NCBI GenBank assembly: GCA_037447655.1 | Contig: JBBHKE010002304.1 | Coordinates: 186,001-250,000, forward strand | Direction: 5' to 3' | Source: Zygnema cylindricum | Taxonomy: Eukaryota; Streptophyta; Zygnematophyceae; Zygnematales; Zygnemataceae | DNA length: 64,000 bases | Shown: positions 1 through 13,334 of the stretch, piece by piece | Layout: the number at the start of each line of letters is the position of its first letter | Numbering within the stretch: the stretch's first letter is position 1 | Program-made: the position numbers and the translations under genes | The notes under the pieces: model-generated | Told to the model about the DNA's origin: nothing | What the model saw: only the letters and a program-made list of their open reading frames with translations | The model's database searches: none

Positions 1-604
1 AATCATAAACAAGTGTTAAAAACACTATTTTAAGTAAGTGCCCCTTAATAATCCACGTTACAGAACATAATCTAGTGATTCTACTAAATAAATAACGTTA
101 ATAAAGTCAATGTTGAAAAATACTCTTAAAGAATCCCTAAAAAAACGTACAAAAATTGTATTATTACGGTCATGTTAGATACTTATGTCAGTACGCGACA
201 ACATTTTCACGACAGTGAATAATGTGGCTAGCGTTGATTTGGTCTTATGTGAACAACATGATCCACAAAATGAAGAAATAACAAAATAAAGAAGGTGAAT
301 GATTCCAGACTCCATAGCTGTCTCCAGCTCATAGGGGGGATTAGCTCTTTATGCCAGTGAGGATGACAATAGTGTTACACACATGTGATGTGGGAATGGA
401 ACAGGAAGTTGTCGATTTAACCGAGTGATTTTGTGTTAAAAAAGGAGAAGCAGTTTGTTTTAGCCAAATTCTGTGCTGTCGTTTTCCGTTGAGAAGTTGA
501 TTTTAAACGAAACCAAATACAACTCTCAACTGTCGTTTGGTCATTTGTGACTTGCTTATTGGAGCCAGGTGAAGCTTTTGTCGTCCATCGCATCCACAGT
601 CATC
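1..604. other. Upstream flank of the SAC3-like gene
   Basis: No convincing coding exon was found. The stretch is AT-rich. It should hold the promoter and 5' leader of the + strand SAC3-like gene, but I see no clear TATA box. A further upstream exon cannot be excluded, because the usual Cys-Pro motif at the start of the SAC3 domain is not seen in the first recognised exon. Confidence 0.4.
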
Positions 605-3600
605 ATGGGACACTGTAGCTCAGACAGAGGAAAGTTTTCTCATTGGAGGGGGGGGAGGGAGAGTGAATTTGCAGCACCTGAAAGGGAAATTCGTGAGCGA
701 ACCGGGGCTTTAGACCCTTTTGAACGTGTCGACGGTGACCGCAATCAAACTAGTGTGGATTTGGCGTTAAAAAAGGTTCATATCTTGTGGAACTTGTTTA
801 ATTCTGTTTTGTTCTAGAGAAGATTGGTCACTTTTTGCATAAAGTATTCCAAGAGAAGTTTTTACATTTAGGTAGAGAGAAAAAATAACAGACCTGAAAG
901 AAGAAAAAAACTGTCACACCATGTTACTTCGTTTCTTGTTAGCCGTGAATGACAATTTTGTACTTTTGCCTAATGGTAACAAGTAGTAGTTTTTTTTACT
1001 TCTGCTCAGCTTTTGGCTTTTTCTGCTTAGCCTTTGGCGTTTTATTTTTTTCAAGTTGTCTCTGTATTTTAAACTCTTCTTGTTCACCTTTTGCAATATT
1101 GCAGTATACAAGAACACCAGAGCGATCTCCAGAGGCCATAAGACCCCTTCCAGTTTTACAACAAAGCATGGCATATATGCTTTCACTATTGGACCGTCCC
1201 TATAATAGGGGAGACCTCTTAGGCCATCACTCCTTTCTATGGGATCGTATGAGGGCAGTTCGCATGGATTTGCGAATGCAACATCTCTTTGGAGCCGAGG
1301 CTATTCAGATGCATGAGCAAATGGTAGTTATTAATTTCTGACATCCACGGTATTTGTTGTTCATCACGATCCTGTCTTTCTCCTTTGTTTTTCTAATCCC
1401 CCTGTCATTTTCCCGTGTTCTTTTTTTTGTTCTTGTTTTTCTTGTGTTTTTATTTTTGCTGATCTATTGGGGCTGTTGGTGGGATGAAGATTCGGTTTCA
1501 CATAGTTGCTATGCATGAGCTTTGTGAGCATCCTAAGCCGGAGGGTTTAACGGAGGGTTTCGATGCTCATCTTAATATTGAACAAATGAATAAAGCCTGC
1601 GTAGACCTCTTTGAGATGTATAACGACCATCGAAGTCGAGGCGAGCCGGTGGCAAGTGAGGCCGAGTTTCGAGGCTACTATGCCCTCTTGAAGATTGATC
1701 AACATCCTGGGTTTAATGTAAGACATTTTTTTTTTGTAATTGTACATCTTGAAGCTCTTTTTGAATTACTTCGTTTTCCAACAATTCTCATGCTCTCAAT
1801 GTATTTCCCCTTCATCTCCGTGAGTTTGCTGGTTGCCGTTTGTACACTTTACCCGGTATTAAAACGCCGACAAAACATAAAACTTTTTGCTTCGCTGGTT
1901 TTTTCAATCAGGTGCAACCTGGAGAGCTTGCAAAAGATTTATCCCATATGCCTCCTGAAATACGAAGAACTCCTGAAGTGCTTTTTGCACGTGAGGTCGC
2001 CAGGTGTGTCTCATCACATAAGTTTATGCAGAGCCAATGTTGTTCTTCAGTTCTTTGATTTATTTAGACTGTTCTTTTCATAATCTGTACATCTTAGGTG
2101 ATCTTTTGCTTCCTTCTTTCTTTTCAATGCCTCCTCGTTGTCGCCTCTCTCAGTTTGACACTGCCTCTTTTTTTAAAGACTTCGGAGGACCTGAATTTTT
2201 GCACTTAATCACTTCAATAATAGTGGTTTTTGTAGGACTTATGTGATTATGTTTGTATGGGGCTTCCCACGTTTCAGGGCCACCCGATCAGGAAATTTCG
2301 TCGCATTTTTTCGACTAGCCCGGAAGGCAACCTACTTGCAAGCTTGCCTTATGCATGCCCACTTTTCTAAGGTATACCTTTATCCTGGTGTCTCACTATA
2401 GTATTAGAACAGTCTTATTATGCTTTGAAGTCTCATTCTTTCCTACCCTGTTTAGGCATCTTATTTTCTGTACTTAATTTAGCCATAGACCGATTGTATT
2501 CTGTGCTGTTGGGGGACCTTTGAGAATTGTTAGGTTGTCTAGATAAGCAATGTTGGATAACATATAAATGTTTTTAATACTTAACATAATTTTTGCTATC
2601 CTTCAAACTCAACAACGTGACATTCAACTTTAGAGTTTGGCATTTGGATCTATTTGATCACCATAAAATTTTGCAAGCTGACTGATGTATAATACAATAC
2701 ATTATAATTGGGATGGTTGTTATATTACAATGAAGTTGGGCATGTCCTTTCTTTTTGGCTCACGAAGAATCTCACAAGTTGACTGGTGTATAATTTAATT
2801 GACTCTATTTATGATGTTTGTTATGCGTTGTAATGAATATGGGCATATCCTATGCTTTGTGGCTCATAAGGAATCTCACAAGCTGACAGATGATTATAAT
2901 GAAAAAAATCACGATTCTGATGATTGCTATGTTATAATGAAGATTTGGGCATCTCCTTTGCTTTATGGCTCATCAAGTTTCTCATAGGAGAGTCTCCTTT
3001 GGTCTGAAAAATGGGTCAGGTTCGTGCCGAGGCTCTGGCAGCAATTAACACTGGACTCGGACCAAAACAAATCATGTCACTTGATGATATTTCAACCACC
3101 TTAGCTATGGAGGTCAGCTATTTTTCCCTACCCGTTCTGTCGATAATTGCAATGTAGGAAGGTGTTTTTGAAGTCACAGTATGTTGATGGTCGGTTTACT
3201 GTTTGAATTTGTCGTCATTTATTTATCTCCTTTTATTTTTAAAGCAACCTTCCTGCAAGTCTTTATGAGTTGGCATATAAGAAAAAGGTTTTTTTTTCGT
3301 TTGTTTGTTTTTTGTTATCTCCATTTCATCTGTTTTCTCCACATTGATTGCAAAATTTTCGTTTCATTCTGGTCCAAATAAACTTTTGTATAGAGTGGAG
3401 GTGAGTTTGGCTATTGGACAAGCACCTTCCACAAGGTTTATCTTCACACGCATCAATCTCATTGTCATGAGTAGCAATTAATGTCAACTAATTACTAGTA
3501 AATGTCAATTTATTGATTCTCAGTTTTATTTTGATTCTTCAATGACAGGGAGAGTACATCGAAGAGTTTATCTGTCAACAAGGCCTGAAGGTGAATTTCT

Positions 3601-6600
3601 CTCCAGAGAACGGATCTCATATTGTGAAGGAACGAGGGATTTCGGGGGTGCGACAAGAAAATCTGACTCGTCAGTCTCCTCTCGTTCAATCCAAAAGGTC
3701 CCAAAGTGTAGTAACTGATGTGATCACCAAGGGAAGGACCCCATCTAGTTTCTCGCCTCTCATCATTTCCCGTCCCGTGGGTCCTGTTCAACAGTCAAAT
3801 AAATCGTCAAATAATTCGTTTCTCCCGTCGATGTCAAGCGGTTTTTTTAAATCTCCGGTACGCGATATTGGGTCAACAGTACCTTCATTTGCTTTCGAGG
3901 CAGGTGGAGGACAACAGGCAATCATCAACGGAGGGATAGGTGGAGGTCAAGGGACAGATGGTTTAGAAGCTAAAAAAGAAAAAGCAAGAAAGGACCTCCA
4001 GGAAGCGAAAGAAAGAGAGGCACGAAAAGAAAAGGAGAGGCAGGAGAGGCTGGAGATGATGAAGAGAATGGAGAGAGAGAAGATGCTGGAGAAAGAGAGA
4101 GAGAACCAAAGGCGACAGATGTTGGAAGTTAAAAGCCAGAGGGAGAGAGAGGAGAGAGAAGAGGAGACGAAGAGAAGACAAGCAGCAGCGGCAGAAGCAG
4201 CGGCACTTGCAGAGCGTGAGGCTCGTCAAAAAAGGATAAAGGAAAAGGAAAGATTGGAGAAGGAAAGAATGGAGAAGGAAAGAGAAAGAATGGAGAGAAG
4301 GAAAATTGAAATGGATAAGAGAGCTCATCAAGCAGCAGCTGTGAGGCATAAGGAGGAAGCAGAATCCGGCAAATTACGAACCCTAATCAGGTCAGAAAGA
4401 CTCCCTTGACCCACTTTTGCGAGTTTTATTTTTTTCGTTTGTCAGAAGGGTTGAAGCAATTTTTCAGTAGAGTGACATGGGCAGGTACTTTAGAGGTTCG
4501 TCACCTGAAAAACCCTAAAAAAAATAAAAAATAAACCTTCAAAATATATAGAATGCTCTCTGTGCTGAATTTCCTTCCGCATCGGTAACTTCTCATGCAT
4601 ACAATAAGTAAAAACCAATTAATGTCCATTTTCAGGCGTTGGCGAAAACAAGTGATGGGAAGACCACTTTCATTTACAGCAAGACAGTTAGACGAACAGG
4701 CAAAGCATTTGAGGACTCAACTGGAGCAAAAAAGGAAAGACATGTGGGTTTCTCTCGACATTCCTTCTCTTATTGGATCGGCTCTGCGAGCCAAGAATTC
4801 GGACACGGATTGTTTATGCTTCAAGCTACTTGTGTGTAGCCGTATTCTGGATAAACCATTGTCTCGCCACAAAAAGGTAGAGGAATTCTCGCTCTCTTCA
4901 CGGTCAGTGTTTCTAGTTGAGGCACAGCTATATGCAAAAAAACACACTCTCGAAGGGATTGAAATTTTCCTTCGGAGTGCATATTCTATTTCTGGGAAGA
5001 AATCTATAGAAGGGTATAAGAAATGTGTTTATAGTAATGTGAAGGAGAAGATGAGGCTGAAGGACTGACCTAAGTTTAGCTGTCTCGATTGTTGTCACTT
5101 CTTTTCATCAATGCCCGTTTCTAAACTTTTTTGGAGTTGTGTGTTTATGAACAGGTGCCTGACTATAATACCATGCGTCTTAGTAAATGGCTTCGGTCAA
5201 AGCTCATCCCAACAGGAACGACACCAGAATGGAAGGAAGGCACTCCAGGAGAACCACCTTCTGAAGCCACTCTAGCTAATGTGGTGGTCAACATTGATGG
5301 TTTTGAAAGGAGGGTAGGACTAAAATCGAAGGCAGAGTCGAGTCAGTTATGCTACATTGCTAAGGAGGTGGGATTTGATGACATCTCTTTACCAGCAGTT
5401 GATGCTGGTCATGGTACATCAGCAGTGATATTTATAGTGGACGCCTCTCAGCCTCTGGTAGTTGAAAGGGAAAGGCTAAAGTCAGTCGTAGACTGCCTCG
5501 CGCCTGAAGCAAAAGCATCTCTTTTGATCCTGGCACCTAGAACACTGAAAGAGGAAAAGAGAAAGGGTGGAGTTTCGGACTATGTTGGTGAAATTCAACA
5601 CGCCATTTTTCCTCTTCATGAACATGACAACATTTGGGATATTGGCGTAGAGCTGGAGTCCTCACGGAAGAGACAAAGAGGTGCTCCACAAGTGGGAACG
5701 CTGAGAGAGAAGAGGTCGTCTCTTGACAACCAGACACTGACTCAGTTATTGGCTCAAGATTTGGAGGTGGAGGCACTTGAAAAAGGACGTGTGGTGGCCT
5801 GGAAGATAGTTCCTATTGCTGTGACATTAGAGGAGCCGTCTTTCGGTAGAAAACTTGCTTCAACGATTGTATCAAGTTATATTGAAGACACTCCTCTTAT
5901 AGATGGACTTAAGTGGTTGGCCGAAAATGCTCCTTCTCAGCCATCTCTCCGGGGAGTAGAGGCACGGAAGTTGGTGATGGAATCTATCGATTCTGCTGTA
6001 CAACGATTGGCTGTGATTGATCCTAGGAAAATCTTGCCTGAGGATGTAATAGATGTGATTAACACTGCCTTGTGTCACATACAAAAAAATGTCAAACTGT
6101 TGTACGGTCAATGTCCTCCTATGTGGCCACCACCAGAATTGCCGGAAAACAAAATAGCACCTGAACTACTCCCACGACCAGATTCTCTCTCTGCTGAAGG
6201 TGTAGCCAAGGCTGTTCAGTTCCTCGATCGCTGTTTCCTCCCTAAATTTAATAATGCTCTGTTATCATTACCAGGGGAAAACTCCCCTCCTCGGAGTCTC
6301 CAGCAGCAATCGGCAGAACTTCGAGAAGTTCTGGCAGCCTATCTTTCTTCTTTAGACCCTCCTGCGCCTACTTGGGTAATAAAGCATGAAGTAGACAGTC
6401 TCTTGGAGCACAGCTGTTCAGTTATCCGGAACGGAAACCAGCAGATTTTGGTGCCCATGTGGGTACACGTCTTTAAAGGCCTTGTTTCTATGAGGCTTAC
6501 TCACACCCTTGTTAGTGACTCAGACATGCATCTTTACGTTCTTAGCAGAACTAAGAAACTTAGAGAGACTGTGCTTGAGGTGGGTGGTAAAAGTTCGTTT

Positions 6601-7953
6601 GTTCCCGCACCCCTCAGCCAACTGATTGCATCAGAAAAGGAGGAAGAGCTGAAGCAGTCCAAGCTTCAAATACTCGATACGCCTTCTGGGGAAAGAGCTA
6701 TAAACCTCCCAACTAAGGAAGATCAGACTTTGGAGGAAAGAAATATGAACTCCAGAACTACGGAATTTGCGGAGCAGTTGTCTAAAATTGGGAAGCTGCA
6801 ACCAGTCTCGAGGACTGACCCGAGGCGAAGATTTTGCTTCCAGAGAACAAAAGCAAGTACTGATATTGTACAGATGTTGGAACGTGTAAAATCGGTTGTC
6901 TGGGGAAGCCAATTAGAACTCGAAACAGATCCTGACGTTTATGCGCACATGGATGTTCGAAAACGACGGACTGCGCATGAGATTCTGGAGTCTACACCGA
7001 AAAAGAAGCTTGTAACAATGGTGAGCATTTCCAGCAATATCTGGTCTGTACCCATTTGTTTTTGTTTGGCTTATCTTCCCATCTACCTCAATGTTTTTTC
7101 TGAATGTTTCCCTCTGTTTCTATTTGATCGACACTGAAAATTGTAATTCGAGTGCCCTGATTGCGGCCAGACATTTTGTTTGTATCTAGAGTGCAAAAAA
7201 TATAGTCTTTCTGTTTATTTGATAGAGCATATTCTCATCATGTATTGTTTGGCAAACAGAGGCTGGAATTATTAATAAATGTGTATTTGATTACGTTGTA
7301 TTACTTACAATAAGGCCAACTTAGTAGTGCTACCACACCTGACAGTGTGACTTTTCGCACATGAAAATGCACAGACTTAGGCATCTTTCTGTTGAAACTT
7401 GTCATATCATGAGTGTATATAGTAGGCAAGTTGATCTGAAGATGATTTGCTTCATCTTTTGCAGAAGAATGAGAACAGTCAACAGGAAGCTGAGCTCAGC
7501 TTTGGAGGAGAATGGCAAAAGCGTGCGATTGGAACGGGTACTCCTGTGTCTGAGCGTGGAGAGATCCGAACAACTTCTGGTACCTTGCGACAGGAAAATG
7601 TGACACAAGATGGTAATCCGAGATTTTTGAAACCTCGAGCAGAAGCCTTGAGTGAGCGAACGAAGATGCCTATGTCAGGGCTAAGGAGCATTTCAGAGAT
7701 GACGACCAATCGGAAGGAAGATGATGTGAACGTTGTCCTCCGGCAAAGAGAATTCAGTATTGCACGAGAAGCAGAGCAAATAAGGATGAAACGTAGGACA
7801 GGGAACATGTTGGAAGCAGTACAGGCAAGCAGGAAAAAACTAAAGGCCATGACAGAAGCAGTTTTGAGTTCGGCGAGGAAGAAGCGAGAATCAATGATGG
7901 CGGCGGATACTTCCTTGGTGGAAAGATTGGAGGCAAGGCAAGACTTTGCTTGA
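605..7953 (+). CDS. SAC3/GANP-domain protein (TREX-2 mRNA export scaffold), ten exons
   Basis: SAC3/GANP proteins scaffold the TREX-2 complex that links transcription to mRNA export at nuclear pores. Exons inferred from splice sites and reading frame: 605-775, 1105-1323, 1490-1717, 1912-2003, 2278-2371, 3020-3112, 3549-4390, 4636-4876, 5155-7020, 7465-7953. They sum to 1,445 codons including the stop, and all phases agree. The SAC3 domain fills about residues 15-310, with recognisable blocks LDPFERVDGDRNQTS, RPLPVLQQSM, FLWDRMRAVRMDLRMQ and AMHELCEHP. Residues about 436-572 are an extremely Lys/Glu/Arg-rich coiled coil. Exon 9 (residues 661-1282) contains HGTSAVIFIVDASQPLVVE, a G-domain-like segment also found in plant SAC3B. 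The start is the first ATG of the exon. The family's usual CP motif reads AAP here, so an extra 5' exon or another start is possible. The family call is firm; the SAC3B-type assignment is inference. Confidence 0.85.
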
Positions 7954-9214
7954 TAGGCGGTTGTGACTAGTTCGATATGTATATTCTTTAGTTTTTCATT
8001 CATTCATGGGAGTCCTTTAACAGTATTCTTTTTTGGGTTGGGCTGATTGCTCCCACCACTTTTGGCTCATTGATTCGTGGTACTGAACACATTGTTCGAC
8101 GTTAGAGTTAGTGGTTTTTCAATACATCATGGAAAGGATTCAAATAATTGGTTGTTAAGTTTTTCAGCCTACATTGTTTCGTGTAAATTATTCTGTTCGT
8201 ACACTGAAGATGTTTTGGAAGTAGGCAAAGTGGAATTAATTTCTCGCAAAACTCACACCAGAATGGTGTGATTAGACTGTAGGAGGTTTAGAAGGCCAAA
8301 TCAAATTAGACTTTGGGGCTGATCAGCTCTTCAAGATTAATTTCTCAGCGAATGGGTCAACATATTGCATTCTGTATCATTAGTCTTGTTTAAATTTCTC
8401 CACCAAAAAATTGTTGAAGGAAAGGTAGTGAAGGAATTCAATTATAGTAGGAGCGAAATCAAATCAAAATGTCGAAAAGTAGCGTGTGGACTGTTTTGCT
8501 CAATTCACGCCAATTTTGCTCTTCGGTTATAATTCACTTTGTGAGATACTTGGGTTCAAAAAAACATCAATTTGGGGCACGAGGGTGTTACTGAATATTT
8601 TGGTAGAGTGTTGCTATCATCATTTTCTGACCTCAAAGCATCATCATCATAGTGGAGACTATTTTCAGGAAAAAGGAAAATACTGACGCTGGATTTAGCA
8701 TTGCCAAGTTTACTGGCCGGTTTGCATTTGATTATGTTGTACAACAATAATAATGTGACCTTGGGAATTTTCAAAGTGCAAGTTGCTCCCATTAAAAGTC
8801 CTTTGAGAGAAATAGTGTGACGAACAAAAGTTACTGAAAATAGCGTGACGAGGGAATGTTACGAAATTTCGTTTTTATTTTCGGTTGTATTTTGGAAATC
8901 GCGTGTCATGTGCAAATCTTACGATTTTTCGTTGGTTTTGCATCATGACACGTAGCTTAATCGTCCAGCGTGTCACGATTTTTTTTTTCTGTATCTGCCA
9001 AGCCACCTCTTCGAGGTGGGTAGAAAGTTACAGAAAAAAATGAAGCGATCTCCTCGCAGATGAACATCCGACGACTAGTATTACCTCCAAGGCCTTCGGA
9101 GAGTATCAACAAGATTTTTTGTAATGTAGTTTTTCGTATAAAAACAAAATAGGCGGTACGACTTGGTACAAAGGGTCGCGGATTTCTGTAAACTACGCCA
9201 CTTTCCGCAAGATG
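7954..9214. other. Intergenic DNA after the SAC3-like gene
   Basis: AT-rich sequence with no coding exon that I can support. From about 8812 there are short motifs such as GCGTGACGA and TTACGA that recur in the transposon-derived DNA nearby, so part of it is probably old mobile-element sequence. Confidence 0.3.
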
Positions 9215-9686
9215 GAACGTCACCCTTATTTACGCTAATTGGGAATGTCGTTTTTTTTGGAAATAATTTTATTCTATTTTTTCGTATACTCTAATTTGTA
9301 AACTGCTTTGTAAAAATTTTCGGTGCAGAATATCTCCACACTAAAATATGTGCATGTAGAAATTGTTCAAATCGTACGCCGTCGCGTTTTTTTGACATCC
9401 GCGAATGCCGGAAGATATATACGCAATTACATGTTAGCGCGACTACGGGACAGCGTGAATATCTTTTATGTACTTTTATACTTGAAAAAGTACAAAAGAG
9501 TACGACTCTGACAGACCGTATATCACACTATTTGTGTTGGCACTATATTAGAGTCATAAATCCTATTTAATGGGTTACCTCAAATAACGTGTAGAAACAT
9601 TTAGAATGTTTATTTTATTTGAGAATTTGCCGAAAAAAACAGGGTACCTCAATTAGCGTTCAACACGCTAATAGCGATTCACGATG
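9215..9686. mobile_element. Degenerate TA-type MITE (long subfamily)
   Basis: The right end CTAATAGCGATTCACGATG matches the shared terminus of the CACCG-type elements found from 34 to 52 kb. The interior motifs AATCGTACGCCGTC (about 9374), a cluster of short lines with GTACTTTTATACTTG, and ATATCACACTATTTG correspond in order to the element at 34746-35285. The left border is approximate because that terminus is eroded. Confidence 0.5.
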
Positions 9687-10444
9687 TAGTTAAACTTTGA
9701 CACTAATAACGATTCGCGTTGTACATATAGCGTTTCCAATACTGTCCTGTAGTTTTCGTACATCTTGGCTTCAACCAGCAGTAGGAACGTCGCAAAAGGG
9801 TAGAAGAAGCTACAGAAGGTACTAAATGTTGCCAGGGTTCAGATCCTCGTAGTCCTCCTTGTTTTCAAAAAGACGTAGTAGTCAGTGGTGAACTAAAAGA
9901 GGGAAAGTTGGGAGAAAGGAATTTGAGAGGGAGAGAGAGAGAGAGAGAGAGAGCTAAAAGAGGTCAGCGAGATTCAGAAACAGAGAGGGACAAGGGCAGC
10001 ATAAAATGGTGAGAGGGGAAGAGAGAGTGTTAGGAACAGCGGAGGAGATGAAGGGAGGAATAAGACTGAGTGACGTAGAACAGAGGGAGATCCTGGTAAG
10101 GAGAAGGGGAGGGAGAGTGAGGGAAGAGTTTGGAGTTTGCATTGTGTCGATAGTAATAAATTCCCGCCGCTCATTTTTTTCCCCCTGTAAACCACGTCAA
10201 GTCTTTACGGAGAGGATTTTAGAGTTCTAATGTCCTCTCTAAGAAGCCTTGCCATGTAATGTCGGTGTGCCTTTAATCCTTCTCCTCTTTTACGTTTTTG
10301 TTATTTTCTTATTTTTTCTTAGTTTTCTGCCGAGTTTGTTGTCTTTTTTCGTAGATATTATAATCATAAGGGTTTGTTGGTTCTGAATTGCAATAAGTGT
10401 CAAGCTTGTCATGGAAACCACAGTTCAATTGTGCGAAAGTTACT

Positions 10445-10532
10445 GGAAACGCTACCAATGGTCAGCCCGTACTGTACGTGTATTTTATGGAATAATATGC
10501 GTATGGTACGGGGTCACCAAATATAGTGTTTC
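10445..10532. mobile_element. 88-bp palindromic mini-element, copy 1
   Basis: Nearly a complete inverted repeat. The left arm starts GGAAACGCTACC and runs into CCCGTACTGTACGTGTAT. The right arm read backwards is GAAACACTATATTTGG then CCCCGTACCATACGCAT. A second copy of the same length lies at 28532-28619 in the sigma-factor intron. Two dispersed copies with matching termini and length argue for a mobile foldback or MITE-like element. No target duplication was confirmed. Confidence 0.6.
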
Positions 10533-10929
10533 TTATTTTTTTCGTTCATTTGAACTATGATAGCAAGGTGGTTTCAGAAGGAATGTTCAAGGTCCTGAGT
10601 GTATTTCCGCACTGTATTCTTGTACGTTGTACTGTACGTCTACTTCCAATTAATGAACTTTTAACTTTTATATTAAAGAAAGTAAGTTTTGTTTTAGTGC
10701 ACACGTACTGAGGGTTGACGGGCAACTCTTCTTGTTTACCCTAATTTTCGGTGCACAAAGTAAGGAGTTCCTCATGCTTTGCTGCTAAAACTTTTGATGT
10801 TTTTGCGGTCAGGAGAAACTGCACATCCTGTTTTCTTTGTTTTTAGACATTTACCCATCATTTTACTTTCATTTTCATTGTCGTACTTAGTGTTTGGGAA
10901 GCTGAGAAGAAGTTTGTTGTTCGAAAAAA

Positions 10930-13024
10930 GCTGTCATTAGACTTGTTCCATCCACGGATCTCACCAATTTGCTGTACGATGCCTGTGCTGATGCTTCAAA
11001 ATTCGTACCTCCACATGTCCTCTTGCTTCAGGTTTCAATACGTGATCGGACAACATTACAGTAAATGATGAGTGGAATTTTTTCTGCTGGATGTCAAGTT
11101 GTGACCTAAAAAGTGTACATCTCTGAAAATGCCGGCGTCCGCACAATACTCAAATTCTACCAAGGCTTGCAACTGCTGTTTACTCAGGTATTTTTTAACC
11201 ACTTTCTATTGCAAGTTCTTTTTGCTTTATATTTGTTTGCTTCTGATGTATACAAGTGCATGCTCTTTTTTTATTATCATTTTTCAACAGTTGTTCCACT
11301 TTTTAGTGAAATATTGTATATTGCTTTGCCAACTCTCTGGCGTGTCCATTTCGCCAAGGGCATAACAGTTTAAATCCTTGCGAGAAGATCCGAGCATACG
11401 CACCTGGAGACGTGTGCCTTTCTTGTTCGAAATAGTTTGTATACATTCAATGTACCAACTTCTTATGCTTGGCTTCTTTTCTCTCTACCTATATTTGCCG
11501 TTTGTTCCTTGGTTTCGAATGACTCAGTCTTTGTTTTGTAGAATAAACGTATACTGTGAGATTCGTATTGAAGTTTATCCTCAGGATTCATAGTAAAAAA
11601 ATTTATTGAAGTTTATCCTCAGGATTCATAGTGAAATTTTTTAGTTTTTTTTTGCTTTTTCAGTTCTTGTTTTGTTACTTTCAAATTAGCATAAGAGAGT
11701 TTACCAAGCTTGTTGTAGATTACAAGGTTAATATTTAATAATTAAAAGCCTTTTCAAACAAGTGTTGGTTTTTGTTTTATGGCAACATGGTATGTCAAGA
11801 GAGCTGTTTTATATGTTGAGGCTGTCGTAACTGTGAATTTAAGGGAAAACTGAATTATATTGAGGTAAGTCTGGATGGCCAAAGCCGGCCTGGCAAACTG
11901 GTCTTTGAGTTTGTGTTTCTGACAAAATGAGATTCTTAATGATTCAGCTTGTGACATTTAGTCGAAAAGGTAGGAGCCTATATCAAAATAATGTACTATT
12001 TCTCATGTCATTTCCTTTTCAGTGGAGTATTCTAGTTATAACATGTACCGCTTTCTGTCTGTGGAGACTCTTGCTACGGTGTTGTTGATGTTTGGACATT
12101 GTTTTGAAAGGCAATTTCTGTCATCATCCACGAGAGTATCTCGCTTGTCTAAAAACAGGTTTGGGCTTCCCGGATAGAAACCAGAATGACAGGAGAGTTA
12201 AGGAGAACTTAATCCCATAAATTTGTAAAAATACCAAACACTTTCAAGTAGCAACTGCAAGAGTTGTCACATGTATGTCATCACATTATTGCTACCCTAC
12301 ATGTGTTAGAAGATTTCAAGGTCACACGGTTGGTCTTGCTAATGTTAATTCGCAGTTTACATTTTTTTCTGTGCATGGGTTTGATCTGTTTGGAGATGCT
12401 TATCAAAAGGTAAGGGTCGTGCCTCCCTATCGCAACCCTGGAGTGTGCACGGTGAAAACTTGATTTAAGTAGCAGAAAAAAAAGATTAACATTGTGAACA
12501 GGACAATGTGATACATTGATTCTTCGTTTGTGCGCCCAATGCATCTCCAGTACATGTGGGTCGGATAATCCTACATCTGCCCCTTGGTTAATCTTTTCTG
12601 TGTTGACATCTTGTTTCTGTCACACCGCAACGATGGTAGGCATTGGCATCACAGCGAAGTTCTTTTAGACCTTCCAAGAAACAACCGTTTATATTGTAAT
12701 TTCACCTAATTCTTTTTCCTGGCTTTTTCAAAATACCTCTTTCACTCAACTTCTTGTTATGCTCTTTTCCCCCCTTTCCCCTCCTCTCGTTAGATTGGCT
12801 TAATAGGAATTTGGAATACCAGCCAAGTGATCCTCGACGGAGTGTGTGACTGTCTCTCTTTTATCTCGTCCATACTGACAGCAATGGGACAGAACCTCAT
12901 CTACCACCATCAATATCATGGCGCTCTGACCATGAGAATTCGATACAAATACACATTTAGGAATGCAGAAGTTGCAATATGTAGGTCAAAACTGCAAAAG
13001 CAATTGGAAAGCTATGAGTCGTAA
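10930..13024 (+). CDS. Possible spliced gene, unidentified
   Basis: I do not recognise the product. Candidate exons with plausible splice sites are: one ending at 11031 (reads VPSTDLTNLLYDACADASKF and on to LLLQ); about 11113-11187 (VYISENAGVRTILKFYQGLQ then LLFTQ, donor CAG|GTATTT); 12356-12409 (FTFFSVHGFDLFGDAYQK, acceptor CGCAG, donor AAG|GTAAGG); and 12794-13024 (76 codons from IGLIGIWNTSQ to a TAA, acceptor TTAG). The last two join in phase 0. The junction between the first two does not close cleanly with the sites I chose, and no start codon was found. A faint likeness of the second exon to the start of PEX11-type peroxisome proteins is too weak to use. Confidence 0.3.
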
Positions 13025-13334
13025 GCCTGTTATACATGGATTATCTATGACATCATGCAGGGTTACCAACGTTAAAAACTTCTGAAATATTATGCACAAA
13101 CCCAGAAATGATGTGCACAGACAATGGATTATAATCGACCACTCAAAATCCGTTTCCTTTTCCCTCCAACACATTTTATGATAAATTTCCCACGCACCAC
13201 CATGATATGCCAGAGGCATCTGACAAGAAGTTCTATAGGTAACTTTTGAACCAAAAAATACTTTATTTTTCTTTCCATAACTTTTTTTACAATTTTTAAT
13301 GATTTTCGCTTAAATTGTTTGTTATCAATGTGCC

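Noticed and set aside
3963-4349. Minus-strand Phe/Leu/Ser-rich frame of 128 codons
   Set aside because: Shadow of the Lys/Glu/Arg coiled coil of the SAC3-like protein.
4595-5068. Separate 157-codon gene
   Set aside because: It is SAC3 exon 8 read on into the following intron; the AAG|GTAGAG donor at 4877 joins in phase to exon 9.
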